This document shows positions 11,182 through 22,316 of a stretch of 64,000 bases of DNA, one piece after another. Source of the stretch: Corydoras sp. C115 (lineage: Eukaryota; Chordata; Actinopteri; Siluriformes; Callichthyidae); NCBI GenBank assembly GCA_019802505.1, contig JAFMOC010000032.1:2117501-2181500 (forward strand), read 5' to 3'. Position numbers and translations under genes: made by a program. Under the pieces are notes generated by a model. That model was not told the origin of the DNA and did no database searches. It worked only from the letters and a program-made list of their open reading frames with translations. Every line of letters begins with the position of its first letter. Positions within the stretch are counted from its first letter, which is position 1.

Positions 11182-11557
11182 CACCTGTGTATTCCATTAT
11201 CCATCCATCCATTGTCTTCCGCTTTATCCTACACTAGGGTCGCGGGGGGCTTCCCCATGCCCATCCAGGGGAGAACGTTTCGGGCTCTGGGCAGATACAC
11301 CCAGGACAGGGCGCCAATCTATCACTGGGCACGCACTCACACAGACATACACACTCTATATGGGGCAATTTGGAGAATTCAATTGACTTCATCCATGTTT
11401 TTGGACTGTGGGAGGAAACCGGAGAACCTGGAGGAAACCCATGGGGACACGGGGAGAACATGGAAACTCCACCCAGATTGGGATTGGAACCAGGAATCCC
11501 TAGCGCTGAGAGGAGAACGTGCTAACCACTAAGCCACCATGCCGCACCCACCTGTGT
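11182..11557 (-). mobile_element. DANA-like SINE, full length
   Basis: The body runs ~11194-11548, with short TSD CACCTGTGT at 11182-11190 and 11549-11557. The head and tail are both present. Confidence 0.92.
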
Positions 11558-11583
11558 TTTATATATATTAATAATAATATAAC

Positions 11584-11942
11584 CTTTCTGGCGGCACGGT
11601 GGCTTAGTGGTTGGCATGTTCTCCTCTCAGCGTTAGGGATTCCTGGTTGGAATCCCCATCTGGGTGGAGTTTCCATGTTCTCCCCGTGCCGCGTGGGTTT
11701 GCTCCGGGTTCTCCGGTTTCCTCCCACAGTCCAAAAACATGGATCAAGTCAATTGAGTTCTCCAAATTGCCCCATATAGAGTGTGTGTGTGTGAGTGAGT
11801 GTGTGTCCAGTGATAGATTGGCGTCCTGTCCTGGGTGTATCTGCCCAGCGCCTGAAACGTTCTCCCCTGGATGGGCATAGGGAACCCCTTTATACCCTAA
11901 TAGAGAATAAAGCGGAAGATAATGAATGAATATCACTTTCTG
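11584..11942 (+). mobile_element. DANA-like SINE, full length
   Basis: 11591-~11932, complete head GCGGCACGGTGGCTTAGTGG, tail GAATGAATA. Short direct repeat CTTTCTG at 11584-11590 and 11936-11942. Confidence 0.92.
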
Positions 11943-12618
11943 TCCGTACAGTTAGTATAACACCTGTGTAGGTCATTCAAAAGCAAATGAAATGCATTAA
12001 AGCACAATTGATAAAAAAAAAAAAAAAAGTGAATTTCTTTTTTCTTTGATCATCAAAAGGAAAATGATGAGGAGTCGAGAAATAAGTGCATTGAGTCATT
12101 CATCCTGCATCCGTGTTCGCACTCCCATGGCATAACACAGCACAGCGGGACAATAAGCACTAATGTACCTCACATTTAATGGCATACTCAATACTCAATT
12201 TAGCACAGCTGCAGCGGGCGTCACTGTCCTGCGCCGTACGGTGAGGCAAAATACACTCCACCGGCCCCGCTGCACTAAATCCAGTCGATTTCCATTTTTC
12301 GCCGGCTGGTATGTGGCTGGCAGTAAATAATATTTATATGCTCGACAAGCCAGTCAGCAAACATTGATCACACATTGGCGGTGGATCACGGCAATTTCCT
12401 TTCTTGGTTATGGTCAGGACATGCGGGATTAGCTATGAGTTAGGAATTATTAGTCCGTTTTGGGTAAAACGGATCAAAATGGAATGCTTTTGTAAAGCAG
12501 GACTGTATTTCTGTATGTGCTGGGTACATCGTGGGGGATGTGTGTGTGGGGGAGATGTAGTTAGTGGTGTTATTATAACACCCATCATTACTCTGTTATT
12601 TCCGGGGCTGCGTTATTA
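11943..12618. other. Single-copy DNA, part CpG-bearing
   Basis: 12060-12390 is SINE-free with several CpGs around GCAGCGGGCGTCACTGTCC. No open frame of note. A regulatory element is possible but unproven. Confidence 0.5.
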
Positions 12619-13264
12619 CAGTGGCTTGGTGGTTTGCATGTTCTCCTCTCAGCGCTAGGGATTCCCGGTTTCAATCCCAATCTGGGTGGAGTTTCCATGT
12701 CCTCCCCGTGTCCGCTTGGGTTTCCTCTGGGTTCTCGGGTTTCCTCCCACAGTCCAAAAACATTGATCGAGGTCAATTCATTCGTTCGTTCATTATCTTC
12801 CACTTTATCCTATATTAGGGTCGCGGGGGGGTTCCCCCATACCCATCCAGGGGAGAACGTTTCGGGCGCTGGGCACTCATGCACACAAACACACTCTACA
12901 TGAGTGTTGACTTGATCCATGTTTTTGGACTGTGGGAGGAAACCGGAGAACCCGGGGGAAACCCACGCGGACACGGGGAGAACATGGAAACTCCAGCCAG
13001 ATGGGGATTCGAACCGGGAATCCCTAGTGCTGAGAGGAGAACATGCCAACCACTAAGCCACCATGCCGCCATCGAGGTCAATTGAATTCTCCAAATTCCA
13101 AAGTGTGTGTGTGTGAGTGAGTGTGTGCCCAGTAATGGATTGGCGCCCTGTCCTGCCCGAAATGTTCTCCCCTGGATGGGCATGGGGAACCCTCCCCATC
13201 ACCCTAGTAGAGGATAAAGTGGAAGATAATGGATGGATTGATGGATGGATGGATGGATGGATGG
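12619..13264 (+). mobile_element. DANA-like SINE interrupted by a second, inverted SINE
   Basis: The outer plus-strand SINE is split into 12619-12778 (head to CAATT) and 13071-13264 (rest plus (GGAT)n tail). The break repeats ATCGAGGTCAATT at 12766-12778 and 13071-13083, the TSD of the inner element. Confidence 0.93.
12779..13070 (-). mobile_element. DANA-like SINE nested inside another SINE
   Basis: Minus-strand SINE with (CATTCGTT) tail and complete head, bounded by the 13-bp TSD ATCGAGGTCAATT. It lacks much of the central CTCTATATGG block. Confidence 0.93.
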
Positions 13265-14028
13265 GTTTTCACCATATAGGGGAAAAAAATGGTATTTTAT
13301 TTATCGTAAAATGCCGTTTATCTGAAGCAAAGCATCGTGGGAGCACTGATGAAGCTCTGGAGGATATCTTACGTAATCAACAGCAGAAAAGCTCCCAAGG
13401 GTGGAGCGAAAAGCAGCTTCAGCTCACGTCTTCCAGTCAATGACAAACGTGCGGTGGCTTCATCAGTGAGATGAACTGTACTGTAAGGATGGATTGTAAA
13501 TCCTTCATCCATAAAATGCGTTGTGGTTGAGGTCTTGTGTTCTGCATCGTTTGCCATTCAGAGGACTCGTGAAGTGGAATGGCATTGCTTGAGTACACAA
13601 GTGCTTTGTTAAGCATATTAACAAAGGGCTACGCCGAAAGGAGTTCTTCACTCGAGATTAGCGAGATCTCAGTACTTGTCACATTAACGGATGCTTTACA
13701 CCAGAACTGAGAAGAACGTGTTCATTAGAACCGTAACTGAGGCTAATGGCGGGTCGTAAAAGTGCCCATCAAGTGCTTCAATTAAAAATGTGCTTTTTAT
13801 ATGAATATAGGATACATATTCCCATAACTCAGGTTTAATCATAAAATCCAAAGCTGGCAAAAATGCCACAGATAATTAGGCAATCCATCTCTTCTGCCCT
13901 CTCGAAATCTTTTGTCAGCACTCATTTAATAACGTTGAATACATTCAGATATCGCCGGCCAAGGATAATAAGCACAGAATACACAGTAATATATATATTT
14001 TTTTAAATCTGAATGTATAGCATTGTAC
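13265..14028. other. Single-copy non-coding DNA
   Basis: No gene recognised. The frame 13117-13443 is partly SINE-derived. Confidence 0.55.
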
Positions 14029-14397
14029 ACGCCATTTTATTAGGTACAGCTCACTGGTTCTCAGCATATAGATGGACTTTGTAGTTCTACAATTACAATC
14101 TGTAGTCCATCTGTTCCTCTGCATACTCTGTGAGTCCCCTTTAATATGTTCTCTGATGATTCGAGTCCACACAGAGCTGGTATTATTAGGGTGGTGGATG
14201 ATGGTACGAGTGGATCTGAATGGTGTACTGTTCTCTGTCCAGCAGCACTGCTGTGTCTGATCCACTCGCACTAACACATGTCATGTTTCACTGCAACACT
14301 GTGAATCCTCCACCACACTAATACCTCCCCTATGGGTGTATTAATCATTGGAGAACATGCTAAAGTACACCAACAAAGTATTTAGAGACACAAACGA
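14029..14397 (+). mobile_element. Palindromic non-autonomous DNA transposon (left part)
   Basis: Starts with ACACGCCATTTTATTAGGTAC, then a stem ATAGATGGACTTTGTAGTTC whose complement (GAAGTTCAAAGTCCATCTAT) appears at 15138-15157, beyond a SINE composite. Removing that insertion gives a ~390-bp element with long inverted ends. It is a relative of copies at 40.8 and 57.9 kb. No transposase frame; superfamily not assigned. Confidence 0.7.
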
Positions 14398-15130
14398 GGA
14401 ACAGAATTTATCCATCCATCCATTATCTTCCGCTTCATCCTATATTAGAGTCGGGGGGGTTCGCCATGCCCATCCAGGGGAGAACATTTCTGGCGCCAGG
14501 ACAGGGTGCCAATCTGGACACACACTCACTCACACTAATACACTCTATATGGGGCAATTTGGAGAACTTAATTACTAAAGAACTCCGGAGAGACTAAGAT
14601 GTTCCTCAAAGCAAATTTCTTTTTTTTTTTTTAACTCACCTTTCTCAAACTCTGTATTCAGACTAGTGGTGGTAAAGAGAAAGTGCGCAACCAAAACTCA
14701 TTTGCATTCCTCCAGTGTAACAGAACTAAAGCGAGTGAATGTTGGTATTCTTAAGGTTGTCCATCATCCATCCATTATCTTCCGCTTTATCTTCTATTAG
14801 GGTCGCAGTGGGGGGGGGGTTCCCCATGCCCATCCAGGGGAGAACGTTTCGGGAGCTGGGCAGATAGACCCAGGACAGGACGCCAATCTATCGCTGGGCA
14901 CACACTCACTCACACAGACACACTCTATATGGGGCAATTTGGAGAACTCCATGATTTGACTTGATCCATGTTTTTGGACTGTGGGAGGCAACCGGAGAAC
15001 CCGGAGGAAACCCACGCGGACAAGGGGAGAACATGGAAACTCCACCCAGATGGGGATTCGAACTGGGAATCCCTAGTGCTTAGAGGAGAACATGCTAACC
15101 ACTAAGCTACCGTGCCGCCCGGAACAGAAT
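14398..15130 (-). mobile_element. Chimeric SINE insertion carrying a non-SINE segment
   Basis: TSD GGAACAGAAT at 14398-14407 and 15121-15130 encloses, read on the minus strand: a complete SINE (15120-14761, head to GGATGATGG tail), a ~190-bp non-SINE segment (14758-14570), then the 3' half of a second SINE (14569-14408) with its own GGAT tail. The non-SINE segment reappears, also directly after a SINE tail, at 45241-45437. The change from segment to second SINE lies at AATT, present in both sequences. Confidence 0.85.
14570..14758 (-). repeat. Transduced segment, copy 1 of an inverted pair
   Basis: About 95% identical by eye to the complement of 45241-45437. On the minus strand it begins ACCTTAAGAATACCAACA and contains GAGAAAGGTGAGTTAAAA followed by a poly-A run. 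No open frame runs through it. Confidence 0.85.
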
Positions 15131-15190
15131 ATAATTACAGAAGTTCAAAGTCCATCTATATGGTCACTAAGTTTGAAAAAACAGACCGTG
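15131..15190 (+). mobile_element. Palindromic DNA transposon (right end)
   Basis: GAAGTTCAAAGTCCATCTAT completes the inverted end of the element beginning at 14029. Sequence past 15160 may be element or flank. Confidence 0.65.
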
Positions 15191-15677
15191 AGCGTAGAAC
15201 GGCCAATTAAAACAGCCGATGCGTGTACGTGCATTTCTTAATGTTTTAAATTGACTGGAGAAGATGCATTAAACTCAATAATGTACCTTATTAAGGTTTT
15301 CTTCCATTAGAATGGTTTATGTGCTGTTTTGGCCACCAAGCATTTCCAGCTGATTTAAAAAGCAAGCGAATTAGCTTTAATTTCATTAGAGTTGCAAATT
15401 TTTCAGACCCATTTTAAAAGTGGATCTGCTTAAGAAAGCAGTTTGCACACTTTAGCGTTTGGTTTTTTATTTCGTTTTTTTTTTTTTTTTTCCCGGAATA
15501 ACTGTGCACTCTGGAATTGCTCTCTAAGTCATTTTGCACTGGATGAGGACAATTAGGTCGCATGTAGATTTCAGAAGAAAAGAGAGGCGTGAAGTAAAGC
15601 TGCTAGAGCATGAATTCAAATAATATCATAAGAAAAAAGCGAGTAGAGCAACGGATATATGTTTAATATATCCAAAT
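15191..15677. other. Single-copy non-coding DNA
   Basis: AT-rich with a poly-T run near 15475-15492. Nothing recognised. Confidence 0.55.
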
Positions 15678-16016
15678 ACGGCGGCTTAGTGGTTAGCACG
15701 TTCGCCTCTCAGCGCTAGGGATTCCCTGTTCGAATCCCCATCTGGGTGGAGTTTCCATGTTCTCCCCGTGTCTGCGTGGGTTTCCTCCGGGTTCTCCGGT
15801 TTCCTCCCACAGTCCAAAAATATGGATCAAGTCAATTGAATTCTGAAATATATTGCCCCATATAGAGTGTGTCTGTGTGAGTGAGTGAGTGCCCAGCGAT
15901 GGATTGGCGCCCTGTCCTGGGTCTATCTGAGACGTTCTCCCCTGGATGGGCATGGGGAACCCCCCCGCGACCCTAATAGAGGATAAAGCGGGAGATAATG
16001 AATGAATGAATGAATT
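15678..16016 (+). mobile_element. DANA-like SINE, near full length
   Basis: Head CGGCGGCTTAGTGG, intact B box, tail GAATGAATGAATG. It belongs to the GAGACG/AATAGAGG/GCGGGAG subgroup. The CCCAGCGCC block is deleted, giving GGGTCTATCTGAGACG. Confidence 0.92.
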
Positions 16017-16082
16017 GTAATAAGTATCAAATTTGAAGTATTAAAGATTTAGATACTATACAACAAAATAAAAAAAGTGTAA

Positions 16083-16085
<3 letters not shown>

Positions 16086-16152
<67 letters not shown>
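16086..16152. repeat. (TA)n microsatellite, ~33 units
   Basis: Uninterrupted TA run, the longest in the window. Confidence 0.95.
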
Positions 16153-16156
<4 letters not shown>

Positions 16157-16831
16157 GCACATATAGAATCTAAAACTAATATGTCCATCACTTTCATAAG
16201 CTTGAGGACAATCAAGGACTATGTTGACTATGTGTATATAGTAATATTTAGTGATTATATACTTTAAAATCCCAAATTGGCTTCTCGAATCTCGAGACAG
16301 ATGGCAAAAAATCTAAGAAGGTAAATGTGTGGATGTATTTTTATCTGAGCAGAAATGGCAGATCTTAAAAAGGACAGTTCTGCACGGCAGAAATGATAGT
16401 CTACTTTTTAAAGGCGGTTGCATGATTTCCTTTCCCTGCGGCCTTGACGCTCCCCGGTCTGTCTTGGTTCACGGCGACCGTTCGGAATGAGAGGGAGCGG
16501 ATTTGTGCCTGTGCCGACCCAGGAGGTTAAGAATCATGGCATCATTCCCGAATGCATGAATTCATAAATCCCTCGTTTCGGAGGCCACTGCAGTTTAATA
16601 TCACTTCATGCAGAGCGCAAAGAAAGTCCACACACTGCTATAGACTGCGTCCACACTCACAGGGATTTGATGCACCGCTGACGCCGAAGTAAGATATTAA
16701 TCACTTCAGCCGGCTCCGCAGTGACTGTCCTGTCACATGACGCAGTGACTGGTGCATAACGAATGAGTTCTATTATTGGCTCATAAGGACACAGGTTTGA
16801 CTTTTTACTACAATAAAGAAATATGATTCAT
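16153..16831. other. Single-copy non-coding DNA
   Basis: 16,400-16,760 is less AT-rich and has some CpGs. No gene recognised. Confidence 0.5.
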
Positions 16832-17212
16832 AATATCCATATTGGGCGGCACGGTGGCTTAGTGGTCGGCACGTTCGCCTCTCAGCGCTAGGGATTCCCG
16901 GTTCGGATCCCAATCTGGGTGGAGTTTCCATGTTCTCCCCGTATCCGCATGGGTTTCCTTGTTGTTCTCCGGTTTCCTCCCACAGTCCAAAAACATGGAT
17001 CAAGTCAATTGAGTTCTCCAATTTGCCCCATATATAGTGTGTTTGTGTGAGTGAGTGTGTGCCCAGAGATATATTGGCGTCCTGTCCTGCCCAGCGCCCG
17101 AAACGTTCTCCCCTGGATGGGCATGGGGAACCCCCCCGCGACCCTAATATAGGATAAAGCGGAAGATAATGAATGAATGAATGAATGAATGAATGAATGA
17201 ATATCCATATTG
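16832..17212 (+). mobile_element. DANA-like SINE, full length, 13-bp TSD
   Basis: Perfect TSD AATATCCATATTG at 16832-16844 and 17200-17212. Complete head, nine GAAT-type tail units. B box is GGTTCGGATCC (one change). Confidence 0.96.
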
Positions 17213-17277
17213 AACTTTAATTTTTTTTTTAATAGTTCACAGAACAAAGTCAAAGTGTCTTTATGCTATTTTAAACT

Positions 17278-17493
17278 GGGTGGAGTGGGTGGAGTGGGTG
17301 GAATCTTCCGTTTCTTCAGGTTTCCGGTTTCCACTATTGCCCCTATATGCCCCTATGTAGTGTGTTGTGTCTGTCTGTGTAAGTGAGTGTGCCCAGGGGA
17401 TTGGTGCCCTGTCCTCGGTCTATCTTTTCTCCTCTGGATGGGCATAGGGAAGTCTCCTGTGACCCTAGTCCAGAATAAAGTGGTCAAGATAAT
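17278..17493 (+). mobile_element. Old DANA-like SINE remnant
   Basis: Weakly recognisable: 'CTTCAGGTTTCCGGTTTCC', 'GTGTAAGTGAGTGTGCCCAG', 'GGATTGGTGCCCTGTCC', 'CTCTGGATGGGCATAGGGAA'. A GGGTGGAGT unit is repeated three times at the left edge. Confidence 0.75.
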
Positions 17494-17846
17494 TAAATGG
17501 GATATTGTTATAATAATGTTATATGTTAATATATGCGTATATATATAAATATGTTTTTTTTATTTTCTACTTTTTCATGATCTTAGTCTGTCTAAATTTA
17601 TATATTTTGTTTCAATTGACCCAGAATGACGCCTTCTTTATTGTCTCGCATGGAAAACAGCCTGTTGCATGTGGTTTTGTTGGCCACACGTATCTCCACC
17701 TGTGTGTGTAGCAAGAAAAGAGGTTTGTTAACAAAAGAATTCTGAAACCCAGAGAGCAGGGCTCAGTTTTTTATGAATAAAAGATAAAAAAAATATAAAT
17801 TAATAATTTTTCCATCCTGCAAAACAACTTACACAATAAGCAACAA
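17494..17846. other. AT-rich non-coding DNA
   Basis: Nothing recognised. Confidence 0.5.
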
Positions 17847-18224
17847 AACAACAATACTCCATCCATCCACCTTTATCTTTCTTTATCCTCTACTAGGGTT
17901 GTGGGGGGAGGGGGTTCCCCATGCCCATCCAGAGGAGAACGTTTCGGGCGCTGGGCAGATACACCCAGGACACAGGGCACCAATCTATCGCTGGACACAC
18001 GCTCACTCACACAGACACACTCTATATGGGGCAATTTGGAGCATTCCATTGATTTGATCCACGTTTTTGGACTGTGGGAGGAAACCGGAGAACCCGGCGG
18101 AAACCCACGTGGACACGGAGAACATGGAAATTCCACCCAGATGGGGATTCGAACCGGGAATCCTTAGAGCTGAGTGGAGAACATGCTAACCACCGTGCCA
18201 CCGTGCCGCCCAACAACAATACTC
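17847..18224 (-). mobile_element. DANA-like SINE, full length, 13-bp TSD
   Basis: Perfect TSD AACAACAATACTC at 17847-17859 and 18212-18224. Confidence 0.96.
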
Positions 18225-19154
18225 ATTGCAGGTTATTACATCCTCACTCATGACCATCCAAAACCTGTGTCTTGCAGGTTCATTACGTCATGTGACCCAG
18301 GCTTAGGGATCCTTACATCTTATGCTTAATCTGTACATCCCAGGCTTAAGGATCCCGTGGTGGCACATTGGCATTGCAGATGTTTGGTCCTTGTGGTTTA
18401 ACCACTAAGCATCAATTTACTCCAGTGATCAAATGTAGAGCAGCAGTCAATTCCCCTGCTGCTGTTTTACTGAATACAGAATCTAAAGCTTGTCTCAAAA
18501 CCACAGCATTGCAATCAATCACCGGGACATGGCACACCTTCACACACTCATAACGCAAACCTGCGGCGTCCACCTGCCTTTAACTTCGCCAGTCGTTTCC
18601 GTCTATGCCTCGACTTCAGAAAAGCGCATTTGCATTCCACTCGGAGGTTTACGCTGTGTCTCGCATGTATATGCAAACGTTACAGGTCTCGAAAAAGCCG
18701 TGCCCTAAATACACTAATGATACTCAGACCGTGAGCTGTGGCAGACTTAAAAGGCTGGGCCGTGTTGATAAGCTTTAGTAGGCGCTAAATGAAAATGCAC
18801 ATTCATGGTCATGTGCAGATATTAAAGTGAGTTGCAGCCATGGAACCGCACTGGAGAGATACACTAACAGTGCGTGAAGGCAATACACAAGAGGATCTGC
18901 ACTGCATTTTAATTAGGATGCAGAAGGAATACCTGGTCGGTACCCAAATGAATCATTTATAAAAGAAGGATAATCAATTTTAACACCGCTCCAAATGTGT
19001 GATGCCACCACTCCCTAATTACAAGCGATGAGCCTGTACTTTTATTACACACATATATATACAGTTCTGCGCTGAGGTTGTCGGCGGATGGAAGGAGTGA
19101 TCAATACGCTGTGCTTTTGATAAGTGAGGTGTGTTTTTATTAACAAATAGCAAA
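18225..19154. other. Single-copy non-coding DNA
   Basis: No gene recognised. Frames 18368-18553 and 18490-18708 show no family features. Confidence 0.55.
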
Positions 19155-19250
19155 GTTTCGGTTGCTTTGGCTTGCTTTTTGGAGGTTCAGGACTGGAACG
19201 AGTGTAAAGCTCTACATTTAAGACAACGTACTATTTAAAATTTTACTGTA
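19155..19250 (+). repeat. Retroelement 3'-end fragment
   Basis: 'TTTCGGTTGCTTTGGCTTGCT', 'TTTGGAGGTTCAGG', 'GTAAAGCTCTACATTTAAGAC', 'GTACTATTTAAAATTTTACTG': a diverged copy of the block at 7.7 and 21.5 kb. Confidence 0.6.
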
Positions 19251-19558
19251 GATGTGGCTGATCCATGGGTGGTTGCTGCTGAGATGCAAGCTGGGCTCTG
19301 GTCAACCTTGCTGGGTCACATGGGTGAGGGTGTTTGATGTTGAAAGACCCAAAACATCCAGTGACCCCAGGATACATCCCTGATGATGCAACCCAGGCAT
19401 CTAGAAGATGTAAGTTGCACAGTATATAAATAAATTAACTTGAACTTGGGTCAGAGAGTCTATGATGCAAGAAGCACATCTTTGGCCCCGAGGTTAGTGC
19501 ATTCTGTAGGTTTTGTACTATTTTTTCCTTCTGCAGAACCTTTGAGTAGATCCACACC

Positions 19559-19720
19559 ATGTAGCTCAGTGGTTCGTGTGTTGGGCTGTCAGTCCAAAGG
19601 TTGAGGGTCCAAATCCCACGCTCATTGAAGTTACCAATGTGAGCTCAAGGTTCTTAACCCTAATTGCCTCAGTGGGGCTGTCCCTGTGTTGTAACCCCAG
19701 CCACCAAGATGGGATAATTG
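19559..19720 (+). mobile_element. Type-2 tRNA SINE (left part, interrupted)
   Basis: A box GTAGCTCAGTGG and a B-box-like GGGTCCAAATCCC, followed by GAAGTTACCAATGTGAGCTC. Its 3' end (TTGTAAGTCACTTTGGATAA) lies at 20186-20222 after a DANA-like insertion. Confidence 0.85.
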
Positions 19721-20182
19721 TCCATCCATACATCAGTCCATTGTCTTCTTCTTTATCCTCTACTAGGGTCGCGGGTGGTTCCCCATGCCCATCCAGGGGA
19801 GAACGTTTCCATTGCTGGGTACACACTCACACAAACACTCACACAAACACATTCTATATGGGGCAATTTGGAGATATAGAGTGTGTGTGTGTGTGTGTGT
19901 GAGTGAGTGTGTGCCCAGCGATGAATTGGCGCCCTGTCCTGGGTCTATCTGCCCAGCGCCCGAGACGTTCTCCCCTGGATGGGCATGGGGAACCCCACTG
20001 CGACCCTAATAGAGGATAAAGCGGGAGATAATGAATGAATGAATAATTGATTTTGATCCATGTTTTTGGAGTGTTGGAAACCAGAGAACCCGGAGGAAAC
20101 CCATGTGGACACGGGGAGAACGTAGAAACTCCACCCAGATTGGGATTCAAACTGGGAATCCTTGCTAAGCCACCGTGCCGCC
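19721..20182 (-). mobile_element. DANA-like SINE composite with inverted segment, nested in a type-2 SINE
   Basis: Minus-strand SINE (19721-19873 and ~20045-20182) with a plus-strand SINE 3' half (19874-20044, CCCAGCGATGAATTGG to GAATGAATGAAT) in its centre. Both halves carry the same sequence in opposite directions, so the locus can fold into a long hairpin. The host type-2 SINE continues at 20186. Confidence 0.85.
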
Positions 20183-20222
20183 TACTTGTAAGTCACTTTG
20201 GATAAAAGCATCTACTAAGTCA
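20183..20222 (+). mobile_element. Type-2 SINE 3' end
   Basis: TTGTAAGTCACTTTGGATAAAAGCATCTACTAAGT is the tail of this SINE type, separated from its head at 19559-19720. Confidence 0.85.
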
Positions 20223-21220
20223 CCAAATGCAGTGTAACTGTAGACACCAGCACCCTGCCGTCATGCCAGCGGGTATGGCACCCTTGAGGAAGTGGCTGCA
20301 ACTTGGTTGGCGCATACGAAAAAAAACACACAATTGAGAAAGAAGCAAAGTTGCAGATTTCTTTACTGGTGCCAAATTGAAATGTCAAAGTGTGAATAAC
20401 AAAAGCGGCTGACAAAAAAGGGATGGAAGGTGGGGGGTTGAAAAAAAACCCTGAAATAAAACACAAATTTTTCCCAGCATCAGTTGAAGGAGAATAGAGG
20501 CCCGCTGTCTTTTTGTATCCTTGATACATTGTCATTCTCTTGTTTGTTTGCTCAGCCTGCCAGAGCGCTGGCTGTGCACTACAGACAAAGCTTCCCACAG
20601 GGCCCAAATGCAGAAAAAAGTCGAGTCAGATCTGTTTTCTTTACACTTTTAAGGAAAGGGTGATGGGAAAAGGGTTTCTTTTTAAGACAAAAAAAAAGAC
20701 TCTCCGAAAAATAGGGCGTTAAAAACAGAAGAGTCACATTCGGGAGGGTGGCAGAAGGCTAACCAGGCCTTTCTAACACACAGTAGGACATCATCTAAAT
20801 CCAGCTCAACCCTAATGTTCAAAAACTCGGTGGGAGGGCCGTGAGCCACTCGTCAGGCCTGGTGGGCCCAGCGTGTCTATCATGACAGCACTGAGTCAGT
20901 TAATCTGTCTCGCTCTGCGCTCTGCCGAGAGAACGCTGCATTAGAAGGACCAGAAGCACGAGCTCCATATTTCTTCTGTCAGCAACGGTGCTCCGGAGAG
21001 GAAGGGAATCTGATGCATGACCATACTAAATGCTGTTGTGAGGTCCCATATGGCCCCGTTGTCAATTTAAAATGCCTTGCATGAGCCCATAACAGAATTC
21101 TTTATAAAGGGGATGAAAGGGCATTTTCGAGCACTGAACTCGTCACTATACAGCCTGTCACTCGGCGCCTACACAGAGTAGAGCCGTTCACAAATACAGC
21201 ATATCTTTCTTTTGAGGTGT
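20223..21220. other. Single-copy non-coding DNA
   Basis: The longest minus-strand frame (20215-20607) overlaps the SINE tail and has no recognisable domain. Otherwise nothing recognised. Confidence 0.55.
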
Positions 21221-21605
21221 GACCGGCTTCCTGGAGGTGTAGTCAGACCTTCATCCATGGCTCTGCTGACGAATACTGGATGGAACCTAAATATTAATTG
21301 GACTGGTGGACCTAATGGACTCACATATAGTTTTCCAGTTGTTAGAGTTTTTCCATTGGTTAGATATCTCTACATGGCTTTCCAACACTGTTGTTGCTGC
21401 CCGGCCACTCAAGGAGGATGAGTCCCCCACTGAGTCTTGGTCCTCCCAAGGTGTCTTCCTTAAATAACACCATAACAGGGAGTTTTTTCTTGCCGCTGTC
21501 GTTTCGGCTTGCTCTTTGGGGGTTTAAAGGTTTTTCATTCTGTAAAGCTGCTTTGTGACGATGTACTATTTTAAAAAGCGCTAAACTACTTGAACTTGAA
21601 CTTAT
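21221..21605 (+). repeat. LINE-like 3'-end, longest copy in window
   Basis: Ordered blocks 'GGATGAGTCCCCCACTGAGTC', 'TTGGTCCTCCCAAGGTGTCTT', 'CAGGGAGTTTTTTCTTGCCGC', 'TCGGCTTGCTCTTTGGGGG', 'CTGTAAAGCTGCTTTGTGACG' and a TTGAACTTGAACTT end. This layout matches, from memory, the 3' UTR and tail of teleost non-LTR retrotransposons. Confidence 0.7.
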
Positions 21606-21747
21606 ATAACACATTCCATCGGTGGTTTTGTGAGGCACCCTATTTGCCTTTAATGGATTAACAGTGAAGGAAAGAGGGTGACATGGTGGTGAGTGGTTCC
21701 CAGTAAGAACAATGAGATCACAGGTTTCCTCTCATTATTAAAAATCA

Positions 21748-21920
21748 CCCATCCATCCATTATCTTCTGCTTTATCCTCTTCTAGGGTTGTGGGGGGGGG
21801 GGGGGGGGGGGGCTTCCCATGCTCACCCAGGACAGGGCGCCAATTTATCGCTGGGCAAACACTCACTCACACAGACACACTCTATATGGGGCAATTGGGA
21901 GAACTCAACTGACCTTGATG
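21748..21920 (-). mobile_element. DANA-like SINE, 5'-truncated
   Basis: Tail and 3' half only, with a G tract of about 21 and a deletion joining CTTCCCATGC to TCACCCAGG. It ends at CAACTGACCTTGATGG. Confidence 0.85.
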
Positions 21921-21954
21921 GTTGAGAATATCCCTAAATATCCCTAAATATAAA

Positions 21955-22316
21955 TTAGTTTAATTATATATTCATTCATTATCTTCCACTTTATCCTCTA
22001 TTAGGGTCGCGGGGGGGGGGGTTCCCCATGCCCATCCAGGGGAGAACGCCTCAGGCGCTGGGCAGACACACCCAGGACAGGGCGCCAATCTATTGCTGGG
22101 CACACACTCACACACACAGATATGCACCCAAACACACTCTACATGGGGCAATTTGGAGAACTCAACTGACTTGATCCATGTTTTTGGACTGTGGGAGGAA
22201 ACCGGAGAACCCGGAGGAAACCCACGCGGACACGGGGAGAACATGGAAACTCCACCCAGATGGGGATTCGAACCGGGAATCCCTAGCGCTGAGAGGAGAA
22301 CGTGCCTTAGTTTAAT
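21955..22316 (-). mobile_element. DANA-like SINE with 10-bp TSD
   Basis: TSD TTAGTTTAAT at 21955-21964 and 22307-22316. The head is slightly short, ending GAGAGGAGAACGTGCC before the A box, so the copy is 5'-truncated by ~30 bp. Confidence 0.94.

Noticed and set aside
20215..20607. 130-codon minus-strand frame
   Set aside because: Begins in unique DNA and ends in a SINE tail; no domain, signal or splice context recognised, and chance frames of this size are expected.
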